Positions 23,986 through 33,800 of a DNA stretch of 64,000 nt are shown one piece after another; positions within the stretch are counted from its first letter, which is position 1; each line of letters begins with the position of its first letter. A model generated the notes under the pieces. The model saw only the letters and a list, made by a program, of their open reading frames with translations. It had not been told where the DNA came from and searched no databases. This stretch comes from Gorsachius magnificus (lineage: Eukaryota; Chordata; Aves; Pelecaniformes; Ardeidae), in NCBI GenBank assembly GCA_034008185.1, contig CM067082.1:12942984-13006983 (forward strand), written 5' to 3'. A program made the translations under genes and the position numbers.

Positions 23986-26149
23986 ATTTCAGTTCTTAAA
24001 GACTTTCTGCTTCCAGAGCTCTGGACATCAGTGGCATCCCCCATCCGACTTGGGAAGGTCACGCAGGTTCCGCCTGCGTTCCGCTGTGCGTAGCGGAACG
24101 TTCCTGGGGAACAACGGCAGGGAGGGGGGGCGCTGCTCCCACTTGCAGCCACCACCCAGTGGCCTCATTTATGTCCTTGCCGCTGCGAAACTCGTTTTTG
24201 TCCAGAGGTTTCCATTTGTCACGGAGGCGTTACAGCAAAACTCAAGGTGGTTTGGCTGGAAACAACATCCCGTCTCCCAGCGGCTGACCCGTTCATCCCC
24301 GCCTCCCCCAGCCGCCTCTCGCCTACCACTTGGCCAGGCGCTCTCGTTTCGGAGTTTGTCCCCGCTGCTTCTACAGCAAATCCGATTCGTTGCAGCTGCG
24401 CAGGCAAAACGTTTCTTTTTTGTTGTGGGCTGGGTGGGTTTTTTTTTTTGTTGTTTTTAATGCTGCGACGCGGGGTATCCATCACATTAGGGAGTGCCAG
24501 TCAGACCCGCTCAGGTGTTAGGAGGGACTTTTTGCTTTTTTCTAGCCAAAAAAAAAAAAAGAAAAAGTGGTTGGTTGGGTGACTGGGAGGGAGGGCACAA
24601 AATCGCACATAATTAAAAAAGGAATATTTTGGCATTTGCATCATTTCTGAATACAGTGACCAGTGAGGCGAAGCACAGGCACAGGGCCTGGGGAAAGGCA
24701 AGGCGTGGGAAGAGGGGACGGTTTTTGTAAGCTTGCATTTCTCTGAAGGGATGTCAAGACCCCTCCTTGGCACACACCCGCCGACTGCTCAGACTGGCTC
24801 TACCCCGGGTGGCACGGAGCACCCGGCACCCACCGGCCCCAGCCCCCAGCCCAGGGGGGCTTGTGCGGGGCCAGGGGAGATGGCCACGTAGGCTGGGGGC
24901 AGGGCGGGGCAGCCGGGCTTCCCCCCCGGGGCCGTGTATTTCCCTACGAATTCTGGTTTTTGGCCTTCCACACAAGTAGCTGCTAAAGCAAATCCTCGTT
25001 TGTTAATTGGAAACCTGCAACCAGCCAGGGAAGGGGGGGGGGGGGGGGGGGGGCGGGCTGGGACCCTTGCTCTGGCCAAGCGCCTTCCGCAGGGAACTTC
25101 AGCAGCGCAGACAAGCAGGGGCACCCGGGCGGGGGGAGGCACGGGCAGACAGGCTGGCGGCGAGGGGTACTAAAACTTTCAGCAGTGGAATACAAGAAGT
25201 CTCTTCCCCCACACACATTCAGGCATATTTTAGTACATAGGCTTACCAAAGAGGGCAGAGGGCCACAGAAAATTTCTAAAACAGCAGCCAGATTAAAGCC
25301 TTTTTTAGTACCTGAGCTCAGCGTTTATTCCTTAAAGCAGCTGAAGTCAGTGCCTCTGCCATCTCTCGTTACCTCCAAGCCTTAGGTTGGAGTTCACGGA
25401 AAAATGAAGCCTTAGGGTTGAATACGGTGCACACAGCTCCTGTAGAACAGAAGTCAGATTAGGGAACCCGAACCTCCTCTCTTCTAGCCCTAAAAATGGG
25501 AGAACCACCAGGAAGGTTTTCCTGGGGGTGTTTACTGGGTGGCTGCATCCATCCCAGCCCTCCTCAGGACCCTGGGAGGCTGGTGGAAGCGTTAGGAACA
25601 CTTCCTGCATCTCACCTCGGCGCTGCGGGAAGGCGGCTGGAAGCGAACAGCTCCCGTGCCCGCCTCACCGCGGCGCCCGCTTGGACTGTCCGAGACCCCA
25701 AAATGAGTGTGCGAGCCCCATATTCCCCAGTGGGCCTCTTGCTTTAACTGGCAAGAGCTCTGTAGTTCTCTAGGATTGTTTATACAGGGCCAACGATACA
25801 AACTGCGCATTCATTTTCACCTGCTCCCTCCAGGCCCCCTCCCACCCCCGCGGGAGGCAGGCTCCCACGTTATCCCGCCTATGCTTTGACCCCACCCGAG
25901 TAAATCTGCCTCTCCCGCCCCTTCCAGCTCACATCCTTTCCCTGGGAACAGGAGTTTTACAGGGCTGTTTTTTTCCAGCCTCAGGGCTGAGTCTGCAAAC
26001 TCGTACTGTGAAAGCTGCAGCACATCCGCACCTTCACACAACCCCTGGTAGGACTTCCCCCAGGCTGGGCAGCGCTCGCTGGCGTTTTAGGCAGGTAGTG
26101 TAGGTGTTAACAGGCATCTGTTCTACACCACACAAACTGGAAGTGCATC
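23986..26149. other. Intergenic region between convergent MTSS1 and NDUFB9
   Basis: It contains overlapping inverted repeats at 24061-24100, a T-rich run near 24437, an A-run near 24548, a GC-rich stretch at about 24760-25160 with a 21-G run (25033-25053), and ordinary sequence to 26149. Open frames here are GC-driven and on both strands, so none is called as a gene. Confidence 0.65.
24061..24100. repeat. Two overlapping inverted repeats (mutually exclusive hairpins)
   Basis: ACGCAGG (24061-24067) pairs with CCTGCGT (24073-24079) around a 5-base loop. CGTTCCGCT (24077-24085) pairs with AGCGGAACG (24092-24100) around a 6-base loop. They share bases 24077-24079, so both cannot form fully at once. 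Confidence 0.8.
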
Positions 26150-26720
26150 TGGGATGGTTTGACCTTGGCTGGACACCAGGTGCCACCAAGCTGCTCTATC
26201 GCTCCCCTCCCCGGCAGGACAGGCAGGGAGAGCAGGAGGTGGAAAAAGAAAGAAAACTCGTGGGTCAAGATAAAGGCAGTTTAATAAAAAACACAAGCAA
26301 AGGCTGCACACGGTAGCAAGAGGAAAACAAGATCTTATTCTCTACTTCCCATCAGCAGGCGATGTCCAGCCACTTCCCGGGAAGCAGGGCTTCAGTAGGC
26401 ACAGCCGTTGCTCCAGAAGACAAAACATCATAAAAGATGAATACCCCCCTTCTTCCTTTCCCTTAGCTTTTATATCTGAGCCAGCGTCATATGGTATGGA
26501 ATACCCCTTTGGTCGGTTTGGGTCAGGTGTCTTGGCTACGTCCCCTCCCGAGATCTTGCCCCCTCCCAGCCCACTGGTGGTGGTGGGGGAAATGTTGGAG
26601 ACACAGCCTTGATGCTGCGCGAGCCCTGCTCAGCAGCAGCCAAAACACCGCTGCGTTACCAGCACCTTTCTAGACACCGATAGAAAGCACAGCACTACAC
26701 AGCTCCACCCAATACAGTGC
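26150..26720 (-). mobile_element. LTR of an avian endogenous retrovirus, antisense, next to the NDUFB9 3' end
   Basis: It opens near TGGTTTGACCTTGGCTGGAC, typical of an avian LTR terminus read in reverse. It contains GTTTAATAAA-type and CATATGGTATGGAATA blocks shared with the LTRs at 10245 and 43213. Near its far end it has AAAGCACAGCACTA, again shared with the 43213 element in reverse. The first part differs from the other two, so it is a related but distinct subfamily. Both boundaries are approximate and I could not establish a target duplication. No internal retroviral genes are present. Confidence 0.7.
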
Positions 26721-26764
26721 GCATGCCACAGAACAGAATGTCAGAGAAATGCCTTCTGATTTAC

Positions 26765-26770
26765 TTTATT
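26765..26770 (-). terminator. NDUFB9: Polyadenylation signal of NDUFB9
   Basis: TTTATT on the plus strand, AATAAA on the minus strand, about 100 bases after the NDUFB9 stop. Cleavage is expected near 26745, only some 25 bases from the LTR edge. Confidence 0.7.
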
Positions 26771-26868
26771 TGGCTATATTTTATACTTCTTAGAGTAGCA
26801 TGCGGTCATGGACATGTCTACCACCTACAGAAGCCGGACCGCTTTAATTCTCACGCGAAATAACGCTT

Positions 26869-27000
26869 TTACATGGGAATTTCACGAGGTCGCGTTACAT
26901 ACTGCCACCACAGCGGTGGCAGATGCCCTTCCTTACGAGCTGGAGGCAAAGCTTCCACTCTTGGACCATCAGCCGGAGTTTCTTCTTCTAACTGCTTGAT
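26869..27000 (-). CDS. NDUFB9: NDUFB9 exon 4 (terminal)
   Basis: It encodes [20 protein letters not shown] to the end TRPREIPM and TAA (26871-26869). The acceptor is ttctag. Confidence 0.96.
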   Translation of the reverse strand: MKQLEEETPADGPRVEALPPARKEGHLPPLWWQYVTRPREIPM

Positions 27001-30000
27001 CTAGAAGACAAGACAGAAACCTGCTTCAGTACCCATCAGCACACTCCCACCACGCGGTGCTCAGTGCCCGGGCGGCGAGCGAGACGGGCCCCCGTTTCAG
27101 AAGGCAAGAACCAGCAGTGACCCCTTCGGCTGGCTGACAGGTTCTGTGTTTCTCAGTATCCACTTAAACTCAGTCACCATTGCAGGCTCCTACTGCCTAA
27201 CTAAGGAGGAATTTTTAGGAGTAAGAAGTGATTTACCTGTGAAATTTTACTCAAAAGGCAATTATTTGCACATAATTCACACCTACCACTGCAACATTAA
27301 ACAGACTGCATTCTCCTGCTGCTTTGAAAGACGACAGATAATTAATTACAAGTCCTAAAGAACTTCCAGTCAGTTGGAGACCTCTCTTTCTGCATGCCTC
27401 CAACAGTCCATTAGATGTTTTCAACACACATTTCTTGAAGCAGCGTAAGTGCTGGCTGCCACTATGTTATCTCTGGTAAGGGTGCCACACTACACACAAT
27501 CCAGCAATTTCTCCATAGCCGAATTGAAGAGCTATTCCAAGAACATCAACTTTTTCAACTGAATCTCAGTTCAGGTTGGCTAGAAATCATTCTCAGATTC
27601 CCATGGTAAGTCACTTCCACAGGCCCAACCAGAAAGTGTCAGAGCTCCACAGCAGCAAAGAGGAATTCTCTGGTAATTAATCTCCTCTCATCCCACTTTG
27701 GAATTTCCTTCAGCAAAGCTGCTGCAGCAGCCCCACGCTAACTGAAACATGGCTGCAGGTTCAGCTTTAACTTCAAATTCCCTTCACAGCCCTTAAGAAG
27801 CTGTAACTCTGAGACCTCTGCATAGGCATTTTAAGTCAAGTCAGTGTTTCACGCTGACAAGAGTTCTAATAAAGCAGAGTCTAAACAAGACCACAGCAGG
27901 CATTCATTTTCCAAGAACACATCTAAATGTCACACAAAATACTCGTGTGCTAGAGAGGCTGCACTGTGCACTGAGCAAGCACTGACCTCTTTATCCCAGC
28001 TTTCCCGCTGCAGCTTCTTCCATTGCTCTCGTTTGGCAAAGTAATCGGGATACATTGCCTTCTCAGAAGGGTGCCAGTAATCCAGGCACCATTCAGGAAT
28101 CTGTTAAATAAATTTTAAAAAGACTCATATATATAATTTTTCCATATTAAATCATATATAGTACACACACACAAAAAAGAACTAAACAGAGTCACGGAAG
28201 CCAGTATTAAAATGGATAAATAACCCAGGAAATAAAGTACTACAAAACCCCACCATTTAAGAGCTACCTGACTATTGTTAAAGTCACAATGTGACAGAGG
28301 TCAGTACTTTTAATCTTTGTTTCACACATTATCCTAAGTCATAGGAAGACATCATAGTGCTTGCTTGAATCATAGCATCCCAAAGACAAGTCCAGGCCAT
28401 CTCAGTTTACGCTAAAGTTCTCAAAATAATTCCCTCTGATGGAAGAAAAGATCTCATTTCTTCTTTTCCTTCTCCCAAAGGCAGCAGGTTAGAGAGATCC
28501 TTTTTCTCCAACTACTAATTCATTTTCTCTGACAGAGACACAACCTTATGGCTCATTTCCACTGGTCTACAACTAATCAAACTAATTAAGATCTTGATAA
28601 TGGTCTGACCTCTAAGATATCCAGTCAGGAAAAAACCCTGAAATTTAAAATTCTGCAGCAGCCTGTCACTGGATGTTAACATTTTAAAGGCAGGAACATT
28701 GATTAAAAACCAAAATAAAACCCCACAAAAACACCCAATTCTTAAAAAAAGAAAATTAAGAAGTTGCTCCAATACCATCATTCATCCAGTGACATTTAGA
28801 CTTCTGGTTTCCTGCTGTGTTCTCATCACCGAGTATACCTTTGACTGAACAGAAATAGCAGAGCTGCTAATAATAACAGAGATAAAAGAAATCCACACAC
28901 CAAACAACTAAAACCATCAAACAGGCTGAGATCTAAAAATTACATGTTGTAGCAGCATCCACAATGGACAGTCACTGATCTATCAACAAGCCAAATCCCT
29001 GTGACAGCCATTTTGTTAAAGGACAGTTTTAGCGTATCAAACAGGGCAAAGAAAAGAGAACATGAACGAGAAAACTAATCTTGACCATTTGTGGCTCAAC
29101 TGGCCTTTTTTTCTGTCTGAATTCTCTCTACTATCTCTATTACTGCTAAGGCCCTGGCATAAGCTTAAGTCCTCCTCTTCCCTTTTCACTCATTTATATT
29201 CTTTTTTCTGCCTCTTATAAATCTACGTCAGATTCTTCCTTTCACATGGCTTCTTGTGCATAAAGATCTGATCAGATTTAGTCTCATGTATGCACTTTCT
29301 TCAAATTCAGGAGAAAGCGGGAGCACGCACTCTCTAGGTTAGTGTTAACTTCTTGCAATGCATTAGGAGCCAATGCCAAGAAAGGGAAAACCCTGTGCTT
29401 TTCTAGGAAACCTGTTTCTCTACGCCAAAATAGAACAATCTAGGAGGGAAAAAAGCCTCTAGAAGTGCCTTAGATTCCAAGAATACCACTTCTATTTTTA
29501 GGCATACTACCTATCACGCAGTGACGCACAAATACGTATCTGGCACTGCAGCACTGGAAGGGAAATGATAATTTGTACCATTCCTCAAAATGCTGGAAGA
29601 ACAATGGGACTGAGTGAAGCTCCCCAACAGCCAAGCCAACATCTGACAAGCCCAGAGAAAAACCAAGGCGGTGACCAGATGGCACCACAACGAGCAGCAT
29701 AGATTCCTCTGCCTCGTTTACTTTCACAGCTCAGCTCCAACCCTTTCACTGTGCCTGCCTCACACATTGTGGAGCTGCTTCCATTGGGCAAAGGAGGAGA
29801 AGATTATCCCAGCAAAAAGAAGCTAGCTGCCTTCAGACGGAGCAGCAAGCTCCATTTTCAAGGATCAGACAAGCATGACAGCTTCCCCCCATACAAGCAA
29901 CAAGATGTTCAGCAGCAGTAAACTACCAGAGAAACGATACTGCGGAGTCAAGCTGCAGCCCTATGAAAGCCCACTTAGAACACTCCCTTTACATTCACTA

Positions 30001-30721
30001 CAAGAACAGTAAGGTAAGCACAGTAAGGTAAGCACAGTAACACACAGGCCACCTTACCTTGTAGCACTCATATCTCTCATAGGAAGTGCCCCCAGGGGAG
30101 TCAGGGAAGATGTACGGCTGAGGATGCTGGTTTGCCCAGAACTCCTCCTCGCCTGCCTTCAGCAGCTCCGTGGCTTTCACCATATCCTTCACATCCTTGT
30201 TCTTATCAAACCTGTCTCTCAGGAGGCAGGCAAAGTAGCGGTACTTGTCTCTACAGACAGAGGTTAAGCACAGTGACGTACGTTGGAGGAAAGACAAGTA
30301 ATCAGATACAGAAACAAGGCTTGGCAACACCCCCAGCCACCCCTGCGCACAGACCGGGCTTGGCCAGGGGCCCTCAGGAGCTCCTGTTCCCACATCGCCC
30401 CTTTTCCGTGGCAGGCAGAGACAAGTGACCCAGCGGCTCTTTCCTCACCCCTTCAGCCACGACTGAGGGACAGAAAAGGCAGGGAAGGAGACAAAGCCCC
30501 AGCCAAGCCCAACGCCCCGTCTCGGCGGGGAAGGCCGCCCCCGCTGAGTGCGGAGCTGAGAGGCCCCGCTCCTGGGAAGAACAGCCCCGTGTGTCGTTCC
30601 ACCCCCCCCCGGACCCACCTCCCTTCGCCCCTCACCGGTAGATGCACCAGGACTCCAGGTGCCGCAGGGATTTCTTATAGAGCCGCAGCACCTTCTGCTG
30701 GTGCGTCAGGTAGGCCGCCAT
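26869..30721 (-). CDS. NDUFB9: NDUFB9 (B22, LYRM3), complex I accessory subunit; complete, 174 aa
   Basis: Exons in transcript order are 30721-30636, 30250-30058, 28100-27987 and 27000-26869 (525 bp including TAA). The protein starts [20 protein letters not shown], has the aromatic block [16 protein letters not shown], the family-typical [20 protein letters not shown], then [19 protein letters not shown] and the tail [20 protein letters not shown] ending PREIPM. Human NDUFB9 is 179 aa, so length fits. It is a LYR-family protein of the mitochondrial inner-membrane complex I that associates with the acyl carrier protein NDUFAB1; here the motif reads LYK, as I recall for the mammalian protein. 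The ATG has G at -3 and G at +4. It is divergent to TATDN1 across about 100 bp. Confidence 0.97.
27987..28100 (-). CDS. NDUFB9: NDUFB9 exon 3
   Basis: This is a 38-codon exon, [20 protein letters not shown] to QRESWDKE, with acceptor aacag and donor GTCAGT. Both ends are at codon boundaries. Confidence 0.96.
30007..30040. repeat. 14-bp tandem repeat, about 2.4 copies
   Basis: CAGTAAGGTAAGCA occurs at 30007-30020 and 30021-30034, followed by a partial copy. It lies within 50 bp of the NDUFB9 exon 2 donor. Confidence 0.9.
30058..30250 (-). CDS. NDUFB9: NDUFB9 exon 2
   Basis: It encodes the end of Arg29 then [19 protein letters not shown] to [14 protein letters not shown]. The acceptor reads ctgtag and the donor is GTAAGG, both on the minus strand. 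Confidence 0.96.
30636..30721 (-). CDS. NDUFB9: NDUFB9 exon 1
   Basis: It runs from the ATG (30721-30719) to donor GTGAGG. It encodes [28 protein letters not shown] and two bases of the next Arg codon, including the LYR-type helix. Confidence 0.96.
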
Positions 30722-30786
30722 TTCGGGCTGCCCTACCCCTCACCTTCGCGCGCGGGGGCTGACGGGAAGGGGGAGGGCACCGCCGC

Positions 30787-30796
30787 GCGCAGGCGC
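30787..30796. promoter_or_regulatory. Candidate NRF1 site
   Basis: GCGCAGGCGC is close to the palindromic NRF1 consensus (GCGCATGCGC). It sits between two divergent start sites, one of a respiratory-chain gene. Binding is inferred. Confidence 0.4.
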
Positions 30797-30823
30797 GCCG
30801 CTCGCGCTCCCGCCGCCGCCGCC

Positions 30824-30839
30824 ATCCCCAAGTTCATCG
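30824..30839 (+). CDS. TATDN1: TATDN1 exon 1, coding part, with ATC in place of ATG
   Basis: ATC CCC AAG TTC ATC G then donor GTGAGG, continuing in exon 2 as D-I-G-I-N. The frame is open back to an in-frame TGA at 30557-30559 with no ATG between, so the ATC in its GCCGCC context is the best start candidate. Confidence 0.7.
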
Positions 30840-33800
30840 GTGAGGGGAGAGCCGGGGGGGGGGGAAGGGGATCGGGGTCTGCGTCCCCGGCGGGGCCCTG
30901 CGTGCCCGGTCGCCTCGGTCCCTCCGTACCTCGCCCGGTGCCGGGCTGAGGCAGCCGCCGCCTGCCCCTGCCGCCCTGCTCCGTGAGGGGCCGAGCGCGG
31001 AGGGCGGGGGCCGCTCAGGGGGGGCTTTCCCTCTCCGCGGGGGGGGGGGCCGGCCCGCAGGGGCTGCTGCCCGGCTCCGCAAAGGGTGCCGATCCCTAAA
31101 CCCCGGGTTTCCTGGCCGCCCCTCATCCCCCTTCTTCGCATTGGCGCGTTAGTCGCAGTTGTTTCCAGTTGTATGGAATGGGCTTGGATGAAAACGCTAA
31201 TGTTCTTAGGAAATTGGGCAGGGAAGTATGTAAACAACGTAGGAAGGTCGGTTCAGGTCGAAGTTTTTAACGTGTGGCTGAGCAGCCTCATACTGCCTTG
31301 GAAAATTTCCCTTCCCGCCAGAAGCCTGCGCTTCAGCCCGAGGCTGGGGCTGGGGGAAAGCCCCGGGAGCCAAGCGGGGAAGGCGAAGGCTTCCCTGGGT
31401 GACTGCATTGCGGGTGTGCCTGTCCGTGCTGCTGGCCAGGCTGGATGCTGGCGGGCAGCAGGAGGGAAGAGGGGCAGCTTTCATCAGGCGGTCTGCCGCT
31501 GCTTCCCCCCGTGGAAAAGCTGCGTGTGAGGTGCTGCGGCTTCCCTCCCCTGTCGCTGCTTGTTGGCAGAGATAAATTTGTATTCTCATGTGAAAAGTGG
31601 AATAAATTGCAATAAACTTCATATATGCATTAGCTTTGGTGATTATGGGGGCATGTCTTAAACACTCATAGAATAAGTCTGGAGTTGCACAGAAGGCCAA
31701 AATTTTATTTTTCTGTCATTTCTAGTAAGTAAGCTTACGCTTAATCTTTATACGGCCCATTAGTGTGGTAGTCGGGGACTACTAAGATGTGCTTTCTATT
31801 GCCTTCCCGAGTTGGCTAATGCTCAGAATGAAATGCAGAGCAACTATAACATCTCATTTCTATATTTGTTTTCTTCCTAGATATTGGTATTAACCTGACA
31901 GATCCTATGTTCAGAGGAATCTACAGGGGAACACAAAAACATCAAGGTAAATGTTTCTTTGTATCTGCTGAAAGACCGGAGCCCTCTCATTAGACTAGAA
32001 ACCCCTTACATGTCAGAACATGAGGTTAGCGTTCATTTTTCTCCCCAAAACTTGGATGCTTGTTATTTACTACAGCTTGAAGAAGAAAGCGTGACAAAAT
32101 AAGTTAGGTGTTCTAAGCAAAAGACATTCTCTTAATTGCTGCTAAGCTGTCATACAGGTAGCTGCAGGTAAGTGCGTCTAGAGCAAAATGGATGACTGCT
32201 GATTTATTTATATTAGGATTGCATGGAAAAGCTGATCTGAGAATTATGGACAATAAATTATCAAAGTATTTTATTGCTGAATGATAGTTACTAATTACAA
32301 CTGATCCTTTTTTTGCTCTCACAGCCTTTAGATATAGATGTAAAAATAGTCTCCTAAAGTATGTGGGAAAACTTCCATTGACTTCTTGGATTTAAACTGG
32401 ATCTTCAGTTATTGCGTTTTGTTATTGTGTTCTAAAGAGTAATCAAGAGTGGTTTAAAGGTTGTTCATGATAGGCATTTTGACTGCACAAAAGTGATTTT
32501 TAGTTGAAAAGTAGGTAAATTATGCAGTAAAAGCTTAAGGCCATTGTATGACATTTTTATGAACTTTCACAGATGACTTTTTGGATGTGGTAGAGAGAGC
32601 AGTCAAAGTTGGTGTTAAAAAGGTAATTTATTATCATAAAATTTCTTTAATATTTTAAACTATTTTAAATACTTCTATTTAAATAGAATATTTCTAATAC
32701 TTTGGATTTTTTAGTGCTCCCCTACTAAAACAAATGTTTCTGGAACTTGCAATGGAAAATGCAGTAACTTTCTTCAATAGCGTAAAACAAAAGTGTTATG
32801 TGCAGAGCATTGTTTTTCAGTTGCACAGATCATCAGATGCTGATTATTTAAGTTCAGTGGTATCATATGTGGTGTGTAGGTAGAATTTCTTTTGTACAGT
32901 TTTGACGGGAAGATATTCTCCTCTGACCTACTGCAATCAACTAGTACGTAATTTTCCACATTAGTTGTATTATAAGCAACCACTCCTTGTATCCTGTGTG
33001 ACTCTCTTACTCAACAGTTACTGCTACAGATCAAAGCCCAAAAATGCTTCTGATTGAGATCCTTCAGATATTTCTACATGTAAAGGAAATTGGTAACTGT
33101 AGAAGAGCTAGGAGTGCACATAAATTTTTACAGTTGAGACATCTAAATGTTTGCTAGTAAATACTGGCTTACCTGTATTAAAAGTTATGGGCATGTTTGT
33201 AACTCTTCAAATTGGTGGTTTCAGCAGTGGACCACACTCCTTTAGTTACAGTAGTCCAACCTGCCTGCCTCTCTCTCTCTCTCTCTCAACTGATTAAGTT
33301 GTCAAGACAAAACATATTAATTAAAATAGAATAGAATGCATACTGACACAAACTGTTCTACTGCACTAATAAGGCTGGTGGATTAGAAATAAAAAAATAA
33401 ACCCTCCTCTAGAAGAGGAACAGGCATCTCGTAAGATTGCTGAAGGGCTCTCATCTGAAAAGGGTGGGAAATAAACTGGGAGACAAAAAAAGAAAATTCT
33501 GGCGATGAAGAAGTTACCACACTGCAGCAAATACAGAATCGTAGTCCCTTTTACTGCATTTATATGTGCTGTGTAAGTGCTATTTAATCTTTATACGTCC
33601 TTCTGAAAGTAAGTGGCAATCTTCCTATTTTATTATCAAAAATAGATTGGCTGCATAACATTTTCAAGATGCACGGTGGATTCAGAAATGGAATTCAGAT
33701 GTTCCGTGTCCTTAGCTTTGTCTTCAGTCATGCTGCTGGCCTGTACGGTGTCAGAAGTCTGTTCCATCCCAGGTTGTTTCTGCTTGCCTAGAAGCTTAAT

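Larger units (their letters stand above)
27001..30057 (-). other. NDUFB9: NDUFB9 introns 3 (27001-27986) and 2 (28101-30057)
   Basis: Ordinary AT-rich introns. A 14-bp motif is repeated just inside intron 2 at 30007-30034. No nested gene or repeat family is recognised. Confidence 0.65.
30480..31100. promoter_or_regulatory. CpG-rich bidirectional promoter of NDUFB9 and TATDN1
   Basis: GC- and CpG-dense sequence spans both first exons, while flanks are AT-rich. Only 102 bases (30722-30823) separate the NDUFB9 ATG from the TATDN1 start position, so the two genes must share promoter DNA. GCGCAGGCGC at 30787-30796 resembles an NRF1 site, a common regulator of nuclear mitochondrial genes. No TATA box is visible. 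Island limits are by eye. Confidence 0.75.

Noticed and set aside
30659..30823. In-frame N-terminal extension of TATDN1
   Set aside because: The apparent first codon at 30659 is GTG, not ATG, and the stretch is the antisense of NDUFB9 exon 1 plus promoter. No ATG exists in this frame.
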